A DNA stretch of 64,000 nucleotides, from contig JBJXFP010000083.1 in the NCBI GenBank assembly GCA_046155615.1, positions 60,102-124,101 on the forward strand, written 5' to 3'. A model generated the notes under the pieces. It was given only the letters and a program-made list of their open reading frames with translations. It had not been told where the DNA came from and did no database searches. Both the position numbers and the translations under genes were made by a program. The stretch comes from JANNVZ01 sp046155615 (lineage in GTDB: Bacteria > Bacteroidota > Bacteroidia > Flavobacteriales_D > Sanyastnellaceae). Positions 24,791 to 33,598 of the stretch are shown here, piece after piece. The stretch's first letter is position 1. Each line of letters begins with the position of its first letter.

Positions 24791-26464
24791 ATGTCAACAA
24801 AGAAAATTCAGCATATCTTTCTATTGGTCCTGACGCTGGCCATTGGATGTGCATCGCTCCCTTCGGTTATTGTAAGCACTAATAGCGAAGAAATAATGCG
24901 CAGACCAAAACTCGTTATAGGCATCACGGTGGATCAGATGCGCTTTGACTATATAGAAAAGTATTGGAATGACTATGGCAACGAAGGCTTCAAACGATTG
25001 TTAAGCGAAGGCTACTCGTGTCGCAACATGCATTACAACTATATGCCTACATACACCGGACCAGGACATGCGAGCATTTTTACAGGTACTACACCGGCCT
25101 ATCATGGCATCATTCAAAACGATTGGTATGAGCGCAGTTCAGGCAAAATGATTTATTGTTCGTCAGATTCTACTGTGAGTGGAGTAGGTACAACATCCGC
25201 AACAGCGGGCAAGATGTCGCCACAGTATTTGCTGAGCACAACCATTGGAGATGAACTCAAAATTTTTTCCAACAATCGCAGCAAAGTGATTGGCATAGCG
25301 ATGAAGGATCGCGGTGCCATACTCACTGCCGGCCGCACTGCCGATGCTGCTTATTGGTTTGAAGGTGGCAGTGAAGGCCTTTGGACTACCAGCACATGGT
25401 ATATGAATAATTTGCCACAATGGGTTAAGGATTTTAATGCCAGTGGTAAAGCTGAAGGCTACATGAACATGACATGGAACATGGAAATGGATGAAAACAA
25501 ATACGATGAAAGTCATGCAGACAACAATGTATTTGAATCGCCATTTAAAGGAACACTGCGCCCGGTGTTTCCATATGTGATGAATGATTTACGCAGCATG
25601 AATGGCAATTTTGATTTGATAAAGGCCACACCATTTGGCAATGACATGACAGTTGATTTTGCAAAGGCAGTGATAGAAAATGAACAGATGGGAAGCGATG
25701 AACACACGGACATGCTATGTATGAGTTTCTCTTCCACGGATTACATCGGGCATCAGTTTGGCATTCACGCAAGGGAAACCCAAGACTGTTACATAAAACT
25801 TGACAAACTCATAGCAGAATTCATCAATTATCTTGATACAAAAATTGGAAAAGACAACTATACCATATTTCTGAGTGCTGACCATGGTGGTGCACCCACA
25901 CCAAGTTATATGATGTCGGAAAAGGCAACCGCAGGCTATTGGAAAAGTGACAACTTAGAAATAGCAATAGAACAAATGCTCATAAAAAAATATGGCGAAG
26001 GCGATTGGGTGTTGAACGAAAGCAATCAGAATATTTTTCTCAACAGAAAACTCATTGAGGAAAAGAAAATGAATCTGAAACATTTCCAAATGGAAGTTGC
26101 AGATTTTGTGCAGCAGCAGACACATGTTTCCTTAGCATTTACTGCAAGTGAATTGAATGGGATGTCAACCAAAAGTCCTGTTGTTGAGATAGTGCAACTT
26201 GGTTTCAGCCAACAGATGAGTGGCGATGTCATTTATGTTTTGAACCCTGGCTATATGGAGTATGGCATGTCCGGCACCACCCATGGTTCACCATGGGTTT
26301 ACGACACACATGTTCCTGCTATCTTTTATGGTTTTGGAGTAAAGCAAGGCGAGGGTGTACTGCATCAAACCATTACAGACATTGCTCCAACCGTAAGCTC
26401 AATTTGCAGAATAAGTTATCCCAATGCATGCATAGGACAGCCAATAGTGGAAGCCGTAAAATGA
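24791..26464 (+). CDS. Exported alkaline phosphatase superfamily protein, PafA-like
   Basis: A 557-residue exported phosphatase. Signal peptide covers residues ~1-30, then LVIGITVDQMRFDYIEKYW, the nucleophile region PTYTGPGHASIFTG (Thr nucleophile), SFSSTDYIGHQFG, SADHGG and THGSPW carry the metal ligands. This matches PafA-type phosphate-irrepressible phosphomonoesterases of Bacteroidota. Start: the ATG at 24791 is preferred over 24764 because it gives a proper signal peptide. It should release phosphate in the periplasm or at the surface. Confidence 0.88.
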   Translation: MSTKKIQHIFLLVLTLAIGCASLPSVIVSTNSEEIMRRPKLVIGITVDQMRFDYIEKYWNDYGNEGFKRLLSEGYSCRNMHYNYMPTYTGPGHASIFTGTTPAYHGIIQNDWYERSSGKMIYCSSDSTVSGVGTTSATAGKMSPQYLLSTTIGDELKIFSNNRSKVIGIAMKDRGAILTAGRTADAAYWFEGGSEGLWTTSTWYMNNLPQWVKDFNASGKAEGYMNMTWNMEMDENKYDESHADNNVFESPFKGTLRPVFPYVMNDLRSMNGNFDLIKATPFGNDMTVDFAKAVIENEQMGSDEHTDMLCMSFSSTDYIGHQFGIHARETQDCYIKLDKLIAEFINYLDTKIGKDNYTIFLSADHGGAPTPSYMMSEKATAGYWKSDNLEIAIEQMLIKKYGEGDWVLNESNQNIFLNRKLIEEKKMNLKHFQMEVADFVQQQTHVSLAFTASELNGMSTKSPVVEIVQLGFSQQMSGDVIYVLNPGYMEYGMSGTTHGSPWVYDTHVPAIFYGFGVKQGEGVLHQTITDIAPTVSSICRISYPNACIGQPIVEAVK

Positions 26465-26504
26465 TGCTGACATCGAAGGAGGTTATTCACACTTAAAAAC
26501 CAAA

Positions 26505-27056
26505 ATGCCAGGTAAGAAAAAAATAGTTACGGTGATAATAGATGATGAAATAGTAGTGAATAAAATCTACTACATCAGAGGTCAAAAGGTGATGCTGGAT
26601 AGGGATCTGGCAGAGATGTATGGGATTTTGACATATGATTTGAAAAGGGCTGTAAGACGAAATGCCTCAAGATTTCCTGATGATTTTATGTTTGAAATGA
26701 CAGCCGATGAACTCAATAATTGGAGACGCCAATTTGGCGCCTCCAATTCAGAACAAAAAGGACTTCGTTATGCGCCATATTGTTTTACAGAACACGGAGT
26801 GCTCATGCTCTCCAGCGTTGTCAATAGCCAGATGGCTATTCAGGTGAACATCGCTATTATGCGTGTTTACTCAAAAATGAAAACTCTGATGGCCTCCCAC
26901 AAAGAGATTCTCAACAAGATCGAAAAATTGGAAAACGCGACCAGCCAAAACTCAGAAGACATTCAAAAAATATTCAGGCAATTGAAGAAATTGGTTGAAA
27001 TAGAAACTAAGCCAAGAACCATAATCGGATTTCGCATTGCTGGGAGAAAGAAATAA
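26505..27056 (+). CDS. ORF6N domain DNA-binding protein
   Basis: A 183-residue ORF6N-domain protein: YYIRGQKVMLDRDLAEMYG, LKRAVRRNASRFPDDFMFEM, YCFTEHGVLMLSSVVNS and a C-terminal coiled-coil region (NKIEKLENATSQNSEDI). ORF6N proteins occur in phages and as scattered single genes in Bacteroidota; their role is unknown, DNA binding is likely. It sits alone between the PafA-like gene and the M61 peptidase, ending 1 bp before the peptidase ATG. A 31-nt near-perfect palindrome lies inside its coding sequence. Confidence 0.88.
   Translation: MPGKKKIVTVIIDDEIVVNKIYYIRGQKVMLDRDLAEMYGILTYDLKRAVRRNASRFPDDFMFEMTADELNNWRRQFGASNSEQKGLRYAPYCFTEHGVLMLSSVVNSQMAIQVNIAIMRVYSKMKTLMASHKEILNKIEKLENATSQNSEDIQKIFRQLKKLVEIETKPRTIIGFRIAGRKK
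26718..26748. repeat. 31-nt near-perfect palindrome within the ORF6N gene
   Basis: AATTGGAGACGCCAA (26718-26732) and TTGGCGCCTCCAATT (26734-26748) are inverse complements except one pair, around a single T. It encodes NWRRQFGASN, part of the conserved segment after the DNA-binding domain. Confidence 0.8.
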
Positions 27057-27057
27057 T

Positions 27058-28779
27058 ATGATTCAATACACCATTTCCACACCTCTTCCGCATCGCCACT
27101 TCATACAGTTTGAAGCTATTTTCCCAACACATGGTCACCCAACCATGAATTTGCAATTGCCTGCATGGCGGCCGGGTCGGTACGAGCTTGGAAATTTTTC
27201 GAAGAACATAAGGGCGTGGCAAAGCTTTGACAATGTTAAGCATCCGCTTCCTTTTAAGAAACTCAACAAAGATTTGTGGCAAGTAAGCTGCGATGGATTA
27301 GAGTATGTGGTAGTGAAGTACCAATACTATGCGGCTGAATTGAATGCAGGCTCATCTTATCTTGATGATGAGCAGTTGTACATCAATCCTGTCAACTGTT
27401 TTTTTTATGATGAATCAGATCCGAATCAATACTTCCAACTCACCTTTCAACTTCCTGATGAATATGAAATAGCCTGCGGACTGCACAAAGAGAAGCCGCA
27501 TGTGCTGCTTGCCAACAACTTTGATGAATTGGCTGACAGCCCGCTGATAGCAAGCAACACAATGAAGCATTTGTTGTATGAAGTGGAAGGCGTCAACTTT
27601 TACATACACATACAGGGCGAAGTGAATTTGGAAGAAGCACGATTGATTGCTGATTTCAGGAATTTCACCCTTGAGCAATTGAAATTGTTTGGTGACATAC
27701 CAAGCAAAGAGTATCACTTCCTGTTTCACTTCACACCATTTTTTGTAAGGCATGGTGTGGAGCATTGCAACAGCACCGTGATTGCGATGGGCCCTGCTGC
27801 TGATTTTCAGAATGAAGACAAATACCACGATTTGCTTGGCATCAGTTGCCACGAGTTATTTCACACATGGAATATCAAAAGCATACGCCCGGCAGAGTTG
27901 ATGCCTTATGACTTTACCAAAGAGAACTACACAAGGCTTGGATATGTGGCCGAAGGAGTGACTACCTATTATGGTGATTATCTGTTGTGGCGCACTGGTG
28001 CGTTTCCAGATGCTGAGTGGCTGGAGATAATTGCAGATGACATTCAGACCTATATGGACAACCCAGGCAGATTCAACCACAGCGTAGCCGATAGCAGCTA
28101 CGATACCTGGTTAGACGGATATGGTGCAGGCATTCCATGGCGCAAAGTTTCTATTTACAACGAGGGTTTTCTCATAGCACTCATTTGTGACTTACAAATA
28201 CGCTGGCACAGTGCAGGCAAAGCTTCGCTTGATGATGTGATGCGCGAGATGTATGTGCGATATGGCAAACAAAAGATGGGCTATACCGATGACAACTACA
28301 TGCAGTTGGTGAATGAAATTTCAGGATCTTACTTATCTCACATATTCACTTCCATTGTTTATGGAAAAGACGATTACATGCCATTGCTCACACAATCATT
28401 GAGTTTGGTTGGATTGGAAATAATTGAAATCGCAAGTCCTAAATGGAGTGAAGCTTATCTCGGTTTGGTAGCGGATGAACAACCTGCCAAGGCCAATGTG
28501 CAAAGCGTAATGCCTGATTCACCCGCTGACAAAGCAGGACTTTGGAATGGCGATGAAATACTCACAATCAATGGAACAGCACCATACAAAAATTTTCAGC
28601 ATCTGCTAAAAATGAGTGGTGACCAGCTTCAGTTTACTTTTTTGAGAAAAGGAAAAATAAAATCGTGTGAAGCGAATGTTGATGATAGAATCTGGGGCAA
28701 AAGATTCAAAGTGATCGAGTCACCCAATGCAATAGAAGAGCAATTGGTGAGGAGGGCTGAGTGGAATAGGTCTTTTTAG
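27058..28779 (+). CDS. M61 family glycyl aminopeptidase-like metallopeptidase
   Basis: A 573-residue M61 peptidase. Zinc motif HELFH lies at residues 265-269 (SCHELFHTWN), followed by a downstream Glu in YVAEGVTTYY. A PDZ domain at ~480-560 (VQSVMPDSPADKAGLWNGDE) is typical of the family. No signal peptide is visible. Start chosen at ATG 27058 to match the family. Converges on the SRPBCC gene 3 bp away. Confidence 0.92.
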   Translation: MIQYTISTPLPHRHFIQFEAIFPTHGHPTMNLQLPAWRPGRYELGNFSKNIRAWQSFDNVKHPLPFKKLNKDLWQVSCDGLEYVVVKYQYYAAELNAGSSYLDDEQLYINPVNCFFYDESDPNQYFQLTFQLPDEYEIACGLHKEKPHVLLANNFDELADSPLIASNTMKHLLYEVEGVNFYIHIQGEVNLEEARLIADFRNFTLEQLKLFGDIPSKEYHFLFHFTPFFVRHGVEHCNSTVIAMGPAADFQNEDKYHDLLGISCHELFHTWNIKSIRPAELMPYDFTKENYTRLGYVAEGVTTYYGDYLLWRTGAFPDAEWLEIIADDIQTYMDNPGRFNHSVADSSYDTWLDGYGAGIPWRKVSIYNEGFLIALICDLQIRWHSAGKASLDDVMREMYVRYGKQKMGYTDDNYMQLVNEISGSYLSHIFTSIVYGKDDYMPLLTQSLSLVGLEIIEIASPKWSEAYLGLVADEQPAKANVQSVMPDSPADKAGLWNGDEILTINGTAPYKNFQHLLKMSGDQLQFTFLRKGKIKSCEANVDDRIWGKRFKVIESPNAIEEQLVRRAEWNRSF

Positions 28780-28782
28780 CAA

Positions 28783-29196
28783 TCAAGCAGATTGCTCCAC
28801 AAACAATTTCACCAACCTCTCCGCCATGTAATCAAAGAGATTTTTCAACGGCCCGGTCACTATCATTTTCAGAAACGGATTGATGTCCGCTTCACAAAAA
28901 AGTTGTGCATCAGTGCCATTGTCGTTTACGGACAACTGTGTATTCAGCGTAAACGCGAACGGAGAGCCTTGTGCACTTTCATAATTCACGGTGGAGTGAG
29001 GTGTGCCGCCCATGTGGTTTAAGCCAATGGTGTAGGCATTCTGAATTTTGAATGAACACGACTTCTCATCACTCTTCCATTCGGTTATTTTATCGAGTGG
29101 CAGCAGCTTCTGTATGTTGTTCATATCACTCAGAAAGTCGAACACAGATTCTGTACTTGCACTTACCGTTACTTTCTTGCTTTCTATTTGAGTCAT
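28783..29196 (-). CDS. SRPBCC (START-like) family protein
   Basis: A 137-residue SRPBCC-fold protein beginning MTQIESKKVTVSASTESVFD; hydrophobic ligand pocket fold, with FLSDMNNIQKLLP and a C-terminal helix LKNLFDYMAERLVKLF. The frame is open upstream to 29259 without homology. Such proteins bind lipids or aromatic ligands; ligand unknown. It lies 139 bp downstream of pyrE. Confidence 0.82.
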   Translation of the reverse strand: MTQIESKKVTVSASTESVFDFLSDMNNIQKLLPLDKITEWKSDEKSCSFKIQNAYTIGLNHMGGTPHSTVNYESAQGSPFAFTLNTQLSVNDNGTDAQLFCEADINPFLKMIVTGPLKNLFDYMAERLVKLFVEQSA

Positions 29197-29335
29197 GTTG
29201 TTAGTTGTTGATTTTTTTTTGACAGGTGACTGATGGCGGAAGACAGATACTGACCTCACCCCAATTCACTTTCCACTTTATAGTTCAATAGTAATTCACA
29301 GTACACTTATCTTTTAAAGTTTCCGTCACCCATCA

Positions 29336-29986
29336 TCAGTCACTCGTCTTCTTTTTCCATCCCTCCGGATTGCTGCGCCAGGCCTTCAGTTCTGCCAGAT
29401 GCTTGTCGCTTACGTAGTTCTCCCTCGATGCTTGTTTGATGAGTGTGTCGTAATCACTCAGTGTATAAAGTTTGCATTTCGCAGCTTTGAAATTCTCCTT
29501 AGCCTTATCGAATCCATAAGTGAATATGGCGACCATACCGTTCACTTTAGCTTTTGCATCGCGCAGCGCAGCCACTGCATTGAGGCTGCTGCCACCGGTG
29601 CTTATCAGGTCTTCTATTACTACCACGCTTTGTCCACTTTCCAGATGTCCTTCTATCATATTACCCAATCCGTGCTTCTTTGCCTCGCTGCGCACATAGA
29701 CAAAGGGCAAACCCATCTCCTGTGCTACCAATGCCCCAAGAGCAATGCCACCGGTAGCCACACCGGCAATCACATCCGGTTTGCTGAAGTTTTTATCAAT
29801 CATTTCAACAAACTGTTGTCTTAGAAATGTGCGAACGTTTGGGTGAGAAAGTGTCTTTCTGTTGTCGCAGTAGATGGGTGACTTAATGCCGCTTGCCCAG
29901 GTGAAGGGCTGGTCAGGTTTCAGTTCTACAGCTTTAATTTTCAAAAGGAATTCAGCTACTTTTAACGCGCTCTCTTTGCTATCCAT
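29336..29986 (-). CDS. pyrE: Orotate phosphoribosyltransferase
   Basis: A 216-residue PyrE with PRPP-binding motif VVVIEDLISTGGSSLNA and FTWASGIKSPIYCDNR for orotate. It makes orotidine 5'-phosphate in pyrimidine synthesis. Start codon (CAT on + at 29984-29986) shares two bases with the NUDIX start at 29985 in the palindrome CCATGG. An exact TACATTTG box (29991-29998) on the minus strand ends 5 nt before the start, implying a leaderless or nearly leaderless transcript. Confidence 0.96.
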   Translation of the reverse strand: MDSKESALKVAEFLLKIKAVELKPDQPFTWASGIKSPIYCDNRKTLSHPNVRTFLRQQFVEMIDKNFSKPDVIAGVATGGIALGALVAQEMGLPFVYVRSEAKKHGLGNMIEGHLESGQSVVVIEDLISTGGSSLNAVAALRDAKAKVNGMVAIFTYGFDKAKENFKAAKCKLYTLSDYDTLIKQASRENYVSDKHLAELKAWRSNPEGWKKKTSD

Positions 29987-30614
29987 GGCCCAAATGTATA
30001 AAGTTTACTTTCTTAATCGTCCGGTGACCTTCACCAATGTACGGCCTGCCGCAAAGAGCAGCCAGCGGGGCATTTCCATTATTCAGTCCCATGGCAAGAT
30101 GGACACCATGCACATAGAAGCCTCCATAAAAAGTGGCGCGAAAGAGGTATTCGTAATTTGTGAAGACATAGGCAAATCGTGGAGTGCATTCATCGAACAA
30201 TTTGAATTGGTTCAGGCAGCAGGGGGCCTTGTGTTGAACGATGAAAAAAAAATGCTCTTCATCTACCGACTTGAGAAATGGGATTTGCCAAAAGGCAAAG
30301 TGGAAGATGATGAAGAAATAGAAGAGGGCGCTTTGCGCGAAGTAGAAGAAGAATGCAGTATAGATGAATTGAAGCTGCTGAAGCTGATATGCACCACATG
30401 GCACACCTATATGCAAAAGGGAGAACCCATTCTGAAAGCCACCGCGTGGTATCTGATGCAATACCATGGAACGAAAAAACCAACGCCACAAACCATTGAA
30501 GGAATCACAGAAACGCGATGGCTGGCTATGGATGAGCTGGATATGGTGCGGGCCAATACCTATCCTTCAGTGTTGGATGTGGTGGAAACTTATGCATCAC
30601 TTCCGGTTCAATGA
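29985..30614 (+). CDS. NUDIX hydrolase
   Basis: A 209-residue NUDIX protein. The NUDIX box GKVEDDEEIEEGALREVEEE lies after a ~105-residue N-terminal part (MAQMYKVYFLNRPVTFTN) seen in Bacteroidota. It should hydrolyse a nucleoside diphosphate derivative; substrate unknown. Start at 29985 or 29994. Divergent from pyrE with overlapping start codons, so each promoter must lie within the other gene. Confidence 0.9.
   Translation: MAQMYKVYFLNRPVTFTNVRPAAKSSQRGISIIQSHGKMDTMHIEASIKSGAKEVFVICEDIGKSWSAFIEQFELVQAAGGLVLNDEKKMLFIYRLEKWDLPKGKVEDDEEIEEGALREVEEECSIDELKLLKLICTTWHTYMQKGEPILKATAWYLMQYHGTKKPTPQTIEGITETRWLAMDELDMVRANTYPSVLDVVETYASLPVQ
29991..29998 (-). promoter_or_regulatory. pyrE -7 element inside the NUDIX coding sequence
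   Basis: Minus-strand TACATTTG matches TAnnTTTG exactly, 4-5 nt upstream of the pyrE ATG. Predicted transcript start is at or next to the start codon. The -33 element is not clear. Confidence 0.6.
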
Positions 30615-30648
30615 TTCCGGTAAGTCGCATTTGCTAATAATGCTCACT

Positions 30649-30656
30649 TACTTTTG
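30649..30656 (+). promoter_or_regulatory. Candidate -7 element ahead of the RluA gene
   Basis: TACTTTTG matches TAnnTTTG exactly. A TTTG 15 bp upstream is closer than usual for a -33 element. Transcript would start near 30662. Confidence 0.35.
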
Positions 30657-30773
30657 ACAGCCAATTAAAAAGCAGCGATACATAGAATCGCATAATACCA
30701 ACTTGTAATGGACACACACGAAACACGCGCCAATCAGCGCGACTGGAAGACAACACCGCGCGAACCCATCATC

Positions 30774-31487
30774 ATGAGCACGGTGGAAAATCTGAGGGTG
30801 CTTTACGAAGACAACCACATCATTGCTGTAAACAAACGTAACTCTGACATCATACAAAGTGACATCAGTGGTGACCGCACACTCTGTGATACGGTGAAGC
30901 AATATGTAAAGGTGAAATTCAACAAACCCGGACTTGCTTTTATAGGCACGGTGCATCGCTTAGACAGACCTGTGAGTGGCGTGGTGCTGTATGCAAGAAC
31001 TACCAAAGCGCTGAACAGGTTGAGCAATATGTTCAAGTACCGCGAAGTGCACAAGACCTACTGGGCTGTGGTGAAAGACGCTCCACAACCAGCCGAAGGC
31101 CACATAGTAAATTATTTGTGGAAAGATGAGAAACAGAATAAAACTTTTGCATTCAGTGAACCTGCAGCCATAAGAAAAGAGAGTGAGTTGAGCTACAAAG
31201 TGATTGGTGCAGGCGACAATTATTCTTTTGTGGAAGTGTATCCGAAAACCGGAAGGCACCATCAGATTCGTGCAACGTTGGCAAGCCTTGGCTCGCCCAT
31301 CAAGGGCGACATCAAGTATGGCGCGAGAAGAACAAACGACAATGCTTCCATTCATCTTCATGCAAGAAAAATTGAATTCATCCATCCCGTGAAGAAGACG
31401 ATAATGACTATTATAGCTCCACCACCTGAGGATGCGCTCTGGGATGAATTTCTGAAATTAAGTTTTGAGAGTGAATCAAAATCATAG
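30774..31487 (+). CDS. RluA family pseudouridine synthase
   Basis: A 237-residue RluA-family enzyme: LRVLYEDNHIIAVNKRNSD, catalytic Asp in GTVHRLDRPVSG, and ETYPKTGRHHQIR-like region (VEVYPKTGRHHQIRATL). An S4 domain is absent. It isomerises uridines in rRNA or tRNA; which site is unknown. ATG 30708 is possible but adds 22 charged residues without homology; 30774 is preferred. Ends 7 bp before the S41 peptidase. Confidence 0.9.
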   Translation: MSTVENLRVLYEDNHIIAVNKRNSDIIQSDISGDRTLCDTVKQYVKVKFNKPGLAFIGTVHRLDRPVSGVVLYARTTKALNRLSNMFKYREVHKTYWAVVKDAPQPAEGHIVNYLWKDEKQNKTFAFSEPAAIRKESELSYKVIGAGDNYSFVEVYPKTGRHHQIRATLASLGSPIKGDIKYGARRTNDNASIHLHARKIEFIHPVKKTIMTIIAPPPEDALWDEFLKLSFESESKS

Positions 31488-31494
31488 AGAACAG

Positions 31495-33591
31495 ATGCGC
31501 TACTTTCATTTGCTTTTCATGATAGCGGTGTTTAGCTATGATGCCACTGCCCAGTGCAAAACATCGCAAAGAGCCAAAGTGCTCGTACAGACTTTACAGC
31601 GGGTTCACTATACACCATTGCAAAACTCCGCAGAGGTTCAGCAGCAAATTGCTCTACGTTTTTTTCTGGCCATTGATGCGCATCGCCTCCTGTTTACCGA
31701 TGCAGATGTGAAGGGTGTTGTTGAGTTCGCGCCACAGTTCATAGACACCACAAGCAATATGAACTGTGAGTTTGCATTGAAAATGCAATCGCTCTACAAA
31801 GAGCGGATGAAGCAATTCAATGCATGGATAGATGCCACCAAAAATTCCGGATTAAAATTCAATGCTGCCGATACTATCTACCTATCCACATCGCGCGAAC
31901 TGAAGAGCTTCTGCACCGATGAAGCAGCGCTCAATGCATTCAGAATGAATTACGTCAGATATCGGTTTTTGCTGCTGGCATCATATGAAAATGAAGACGG
32001 TGACAAGCAAAGCGAAATAAAAATGCCACTTGCTGATTATGTAAAAAAAAATGAGCAGGTACTTAGGCACAGCCTGCTTGAAAACGTGCGCTGCGAAGTG
32101 GACAAGAGTATCCGGTTCAAAACAGATGCAGACTATGAAAGTTTCATCATGGAGGGCTTGCTGAAGGCCATTGCCGAAACTTACGATCCGCATACTGAAT
32201 ATTTCGATCTGCAAACAATGAATGCATTCAGTGAGGGTGTGAGCAGCGATGGCCGGTCGTTTGGGCTATTTATTGGGGAGAATGAAAACAACGAAAAAGT
32301 AGTTTCCGGTTTGTTGCCCGGTAGTGCAGCCTGGCGGCAAAACACAGTGAATGTAGATGACAAAATTGTGAGCATTACTTTGGGTAGCAAGCGCATTACA
32401 GATTTTACCTGTATAAGTGCTGCGGAGTTAGAAAGCATGCTCGACAACAGTGGCGAGAACAGGGCCTCCATCCATTTGCAAAAGGTGTCGGGCGAAGAAC
32501 AAGTGGTGCAGCTCAGAAAGGAATCGGTGCAGGTAGAGGAGAATGTGATAACCGGATTGATACTGGAAGGCAACAATCAAAAAGTAGGTTATGTATCGCT
32601 GCCCGCATTTTATTCATCAGGTTCTTATTATGTGGACAAGGGCTGCGCAAATGATGTCGGCAAGGAGATAATGAAACTGAAATCAGAAGGCATTAAAGGG
32701 ATGATATTGGATTTGCGTTTCAACGGTGGAGGTGATGTGGCAGAAGCTGTGGATCTGGCCGGACTTTTTATTGATGTAGGCCCAACCGGTATGTTGGTGG
32801 ATAGCAATGGCAAGCCTTACATACTGAAGGAGCTGAGCAAGGGAACACTGTATGACGGCCCATTGGTAATATTGGTGAATGGCTTCAGTGCATCAGCATC
32901 TGAAATGCTTGCGGCAGTATTGCAGGACTACAACCGATGCGTGGTAGCAGGCAATGCAACCTATGGCAAGAGCACAGCGCAGGGTGTTTTCCCCATGCAC
33001 AGCAGCATATCACAAATGAAGGCCACTACCGAGCCGTTAGCATATGTGAAGGCCACGGTGAACATGCTGTATAGAATAACCGGGTACACACATCAAAGCA
33101 AGGGCGTGCAGCCCGATGTACAGTTTCCCAATTTGTATGGTGGCCTTGGCATTACCGAAGCATCATATCCCAACACCCTGCAAGGTTCTTTTGTAGAGAA
33201 AAATTTGGTGTACAAAAAGTTCAAAGACTTACCTCTCGATACCCTGAGAGCGCGAAGCAAGAACAGGATGGATACCACGCAATGTTTTCAAACCCTGATG
33301 AAAAACAAAAGTCAGTGGCCCGGCTCAGAACTGGCAGTATGCCTGTATCCACAGTCGTTTGAAAAGGACATGACCAACGCAGAGGCTTACGAAAATCTGA
33401 TGTCATTGGTTGATGAGAAAATACAATGTCCGTTCGAAATAAGTGCTGCAACACAAAACATAATGGTGATAAAAGTGGATGAATACATGCGTGAAGTTTT
33501 TGAATCGCAAAAACAATCTGCACTACATGACTATGAGTTGCATGAAGCATTTCATATTACTTGCGACCTCATTACTTTTCAACCAAAATAA
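31495..33591 (+). CDS. Prc-like S41 carboxy-terminal processing peptidase
   Basis: A 698-residue exported protease. Signal peptide ends DATAQ. The N-terminal ~200 residues follow the tail-specific protease layout (LLFTDADVKGVVEF, then YDPHTEYFDLQ). PDZ at ~residues 255-350, then the S41 catalytic core: GMILDLRFNGGGDV, NGFSASASEM with nucleophile Ser467, and YGKSTAQG with Lys492. It degrades or processes periplasmic proteins from their C-termini. Start: ATG 31495; an upstream TTG is also in frame. Followed by the LIC11966 gene 7 bp downstream. Confidence 0.92.
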   Translation: MRYFHLLFMIAVFSYDATAQCKTSQRAKVLVQTLQRVHYTPLQNSAEVQQQIALRFFLAIDAHRLLFTDADVKGVVEFAPQFIDTTSNMNCEFALKMQSLYKERMKQFNAWIDATKNSGLKFNAADTIYLSTSRELKSFCTDEAALNAFRMNYVRYRFLLLASYENEDGDKQSEIKMPLADYVKKNEQVLRHSLLENVRCEVDKSIRFKTDADYESFIMEGLLKAIAETYDPHTEYFDLQTMNAFSEGVSSDGRSFGLFIGENENNEKVVSGLLPGSAAWRQNTVNVDDKIVSITLGSKRITDFTCISAAELESMLDNSGENRASIHLQKVSGEEQVVQLRKESVQVEENVITGLILEGNNQKVGYVSLPAFYSSGSYYVDKGCANDVGKEIMKLKSEGIKGMILDLRFNGGGDVAEAVDLAGLFIDVGPTGMLVDSNGKPYILKELSKGTLYDGPLVILVNGFSASASEMLAAVLQDYNRCVVAGNATYGKSTAQGVFPMHSSISQMKATTEPLAYVKATVNMLYRITGYTHQSKGVQPDVQFPNLYGGLGITEASYPNTLQGSFVEKNLVYKKFKDLPLDTLRARSKNRMDTTQCFQTLMKNKSQWPGSELAVCLYPQSFEKDMTNAEAYENLMSLVDEKIQCPFEISAATQNIMVIKVDEYMREVFESQKQSALHDYELHEAFHITCDLITFQPK

Positions 33592-33598
33592 ACCAGAA

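Noticed and set aside
29225..29342. Inverted GTGACTGATG / CATCAGTCAC around the SRPBCC-pyrE gap
   Set aside because: Arms are 100 bp apart and one lies in the pyrE coding end; no element or hairpin is implied.
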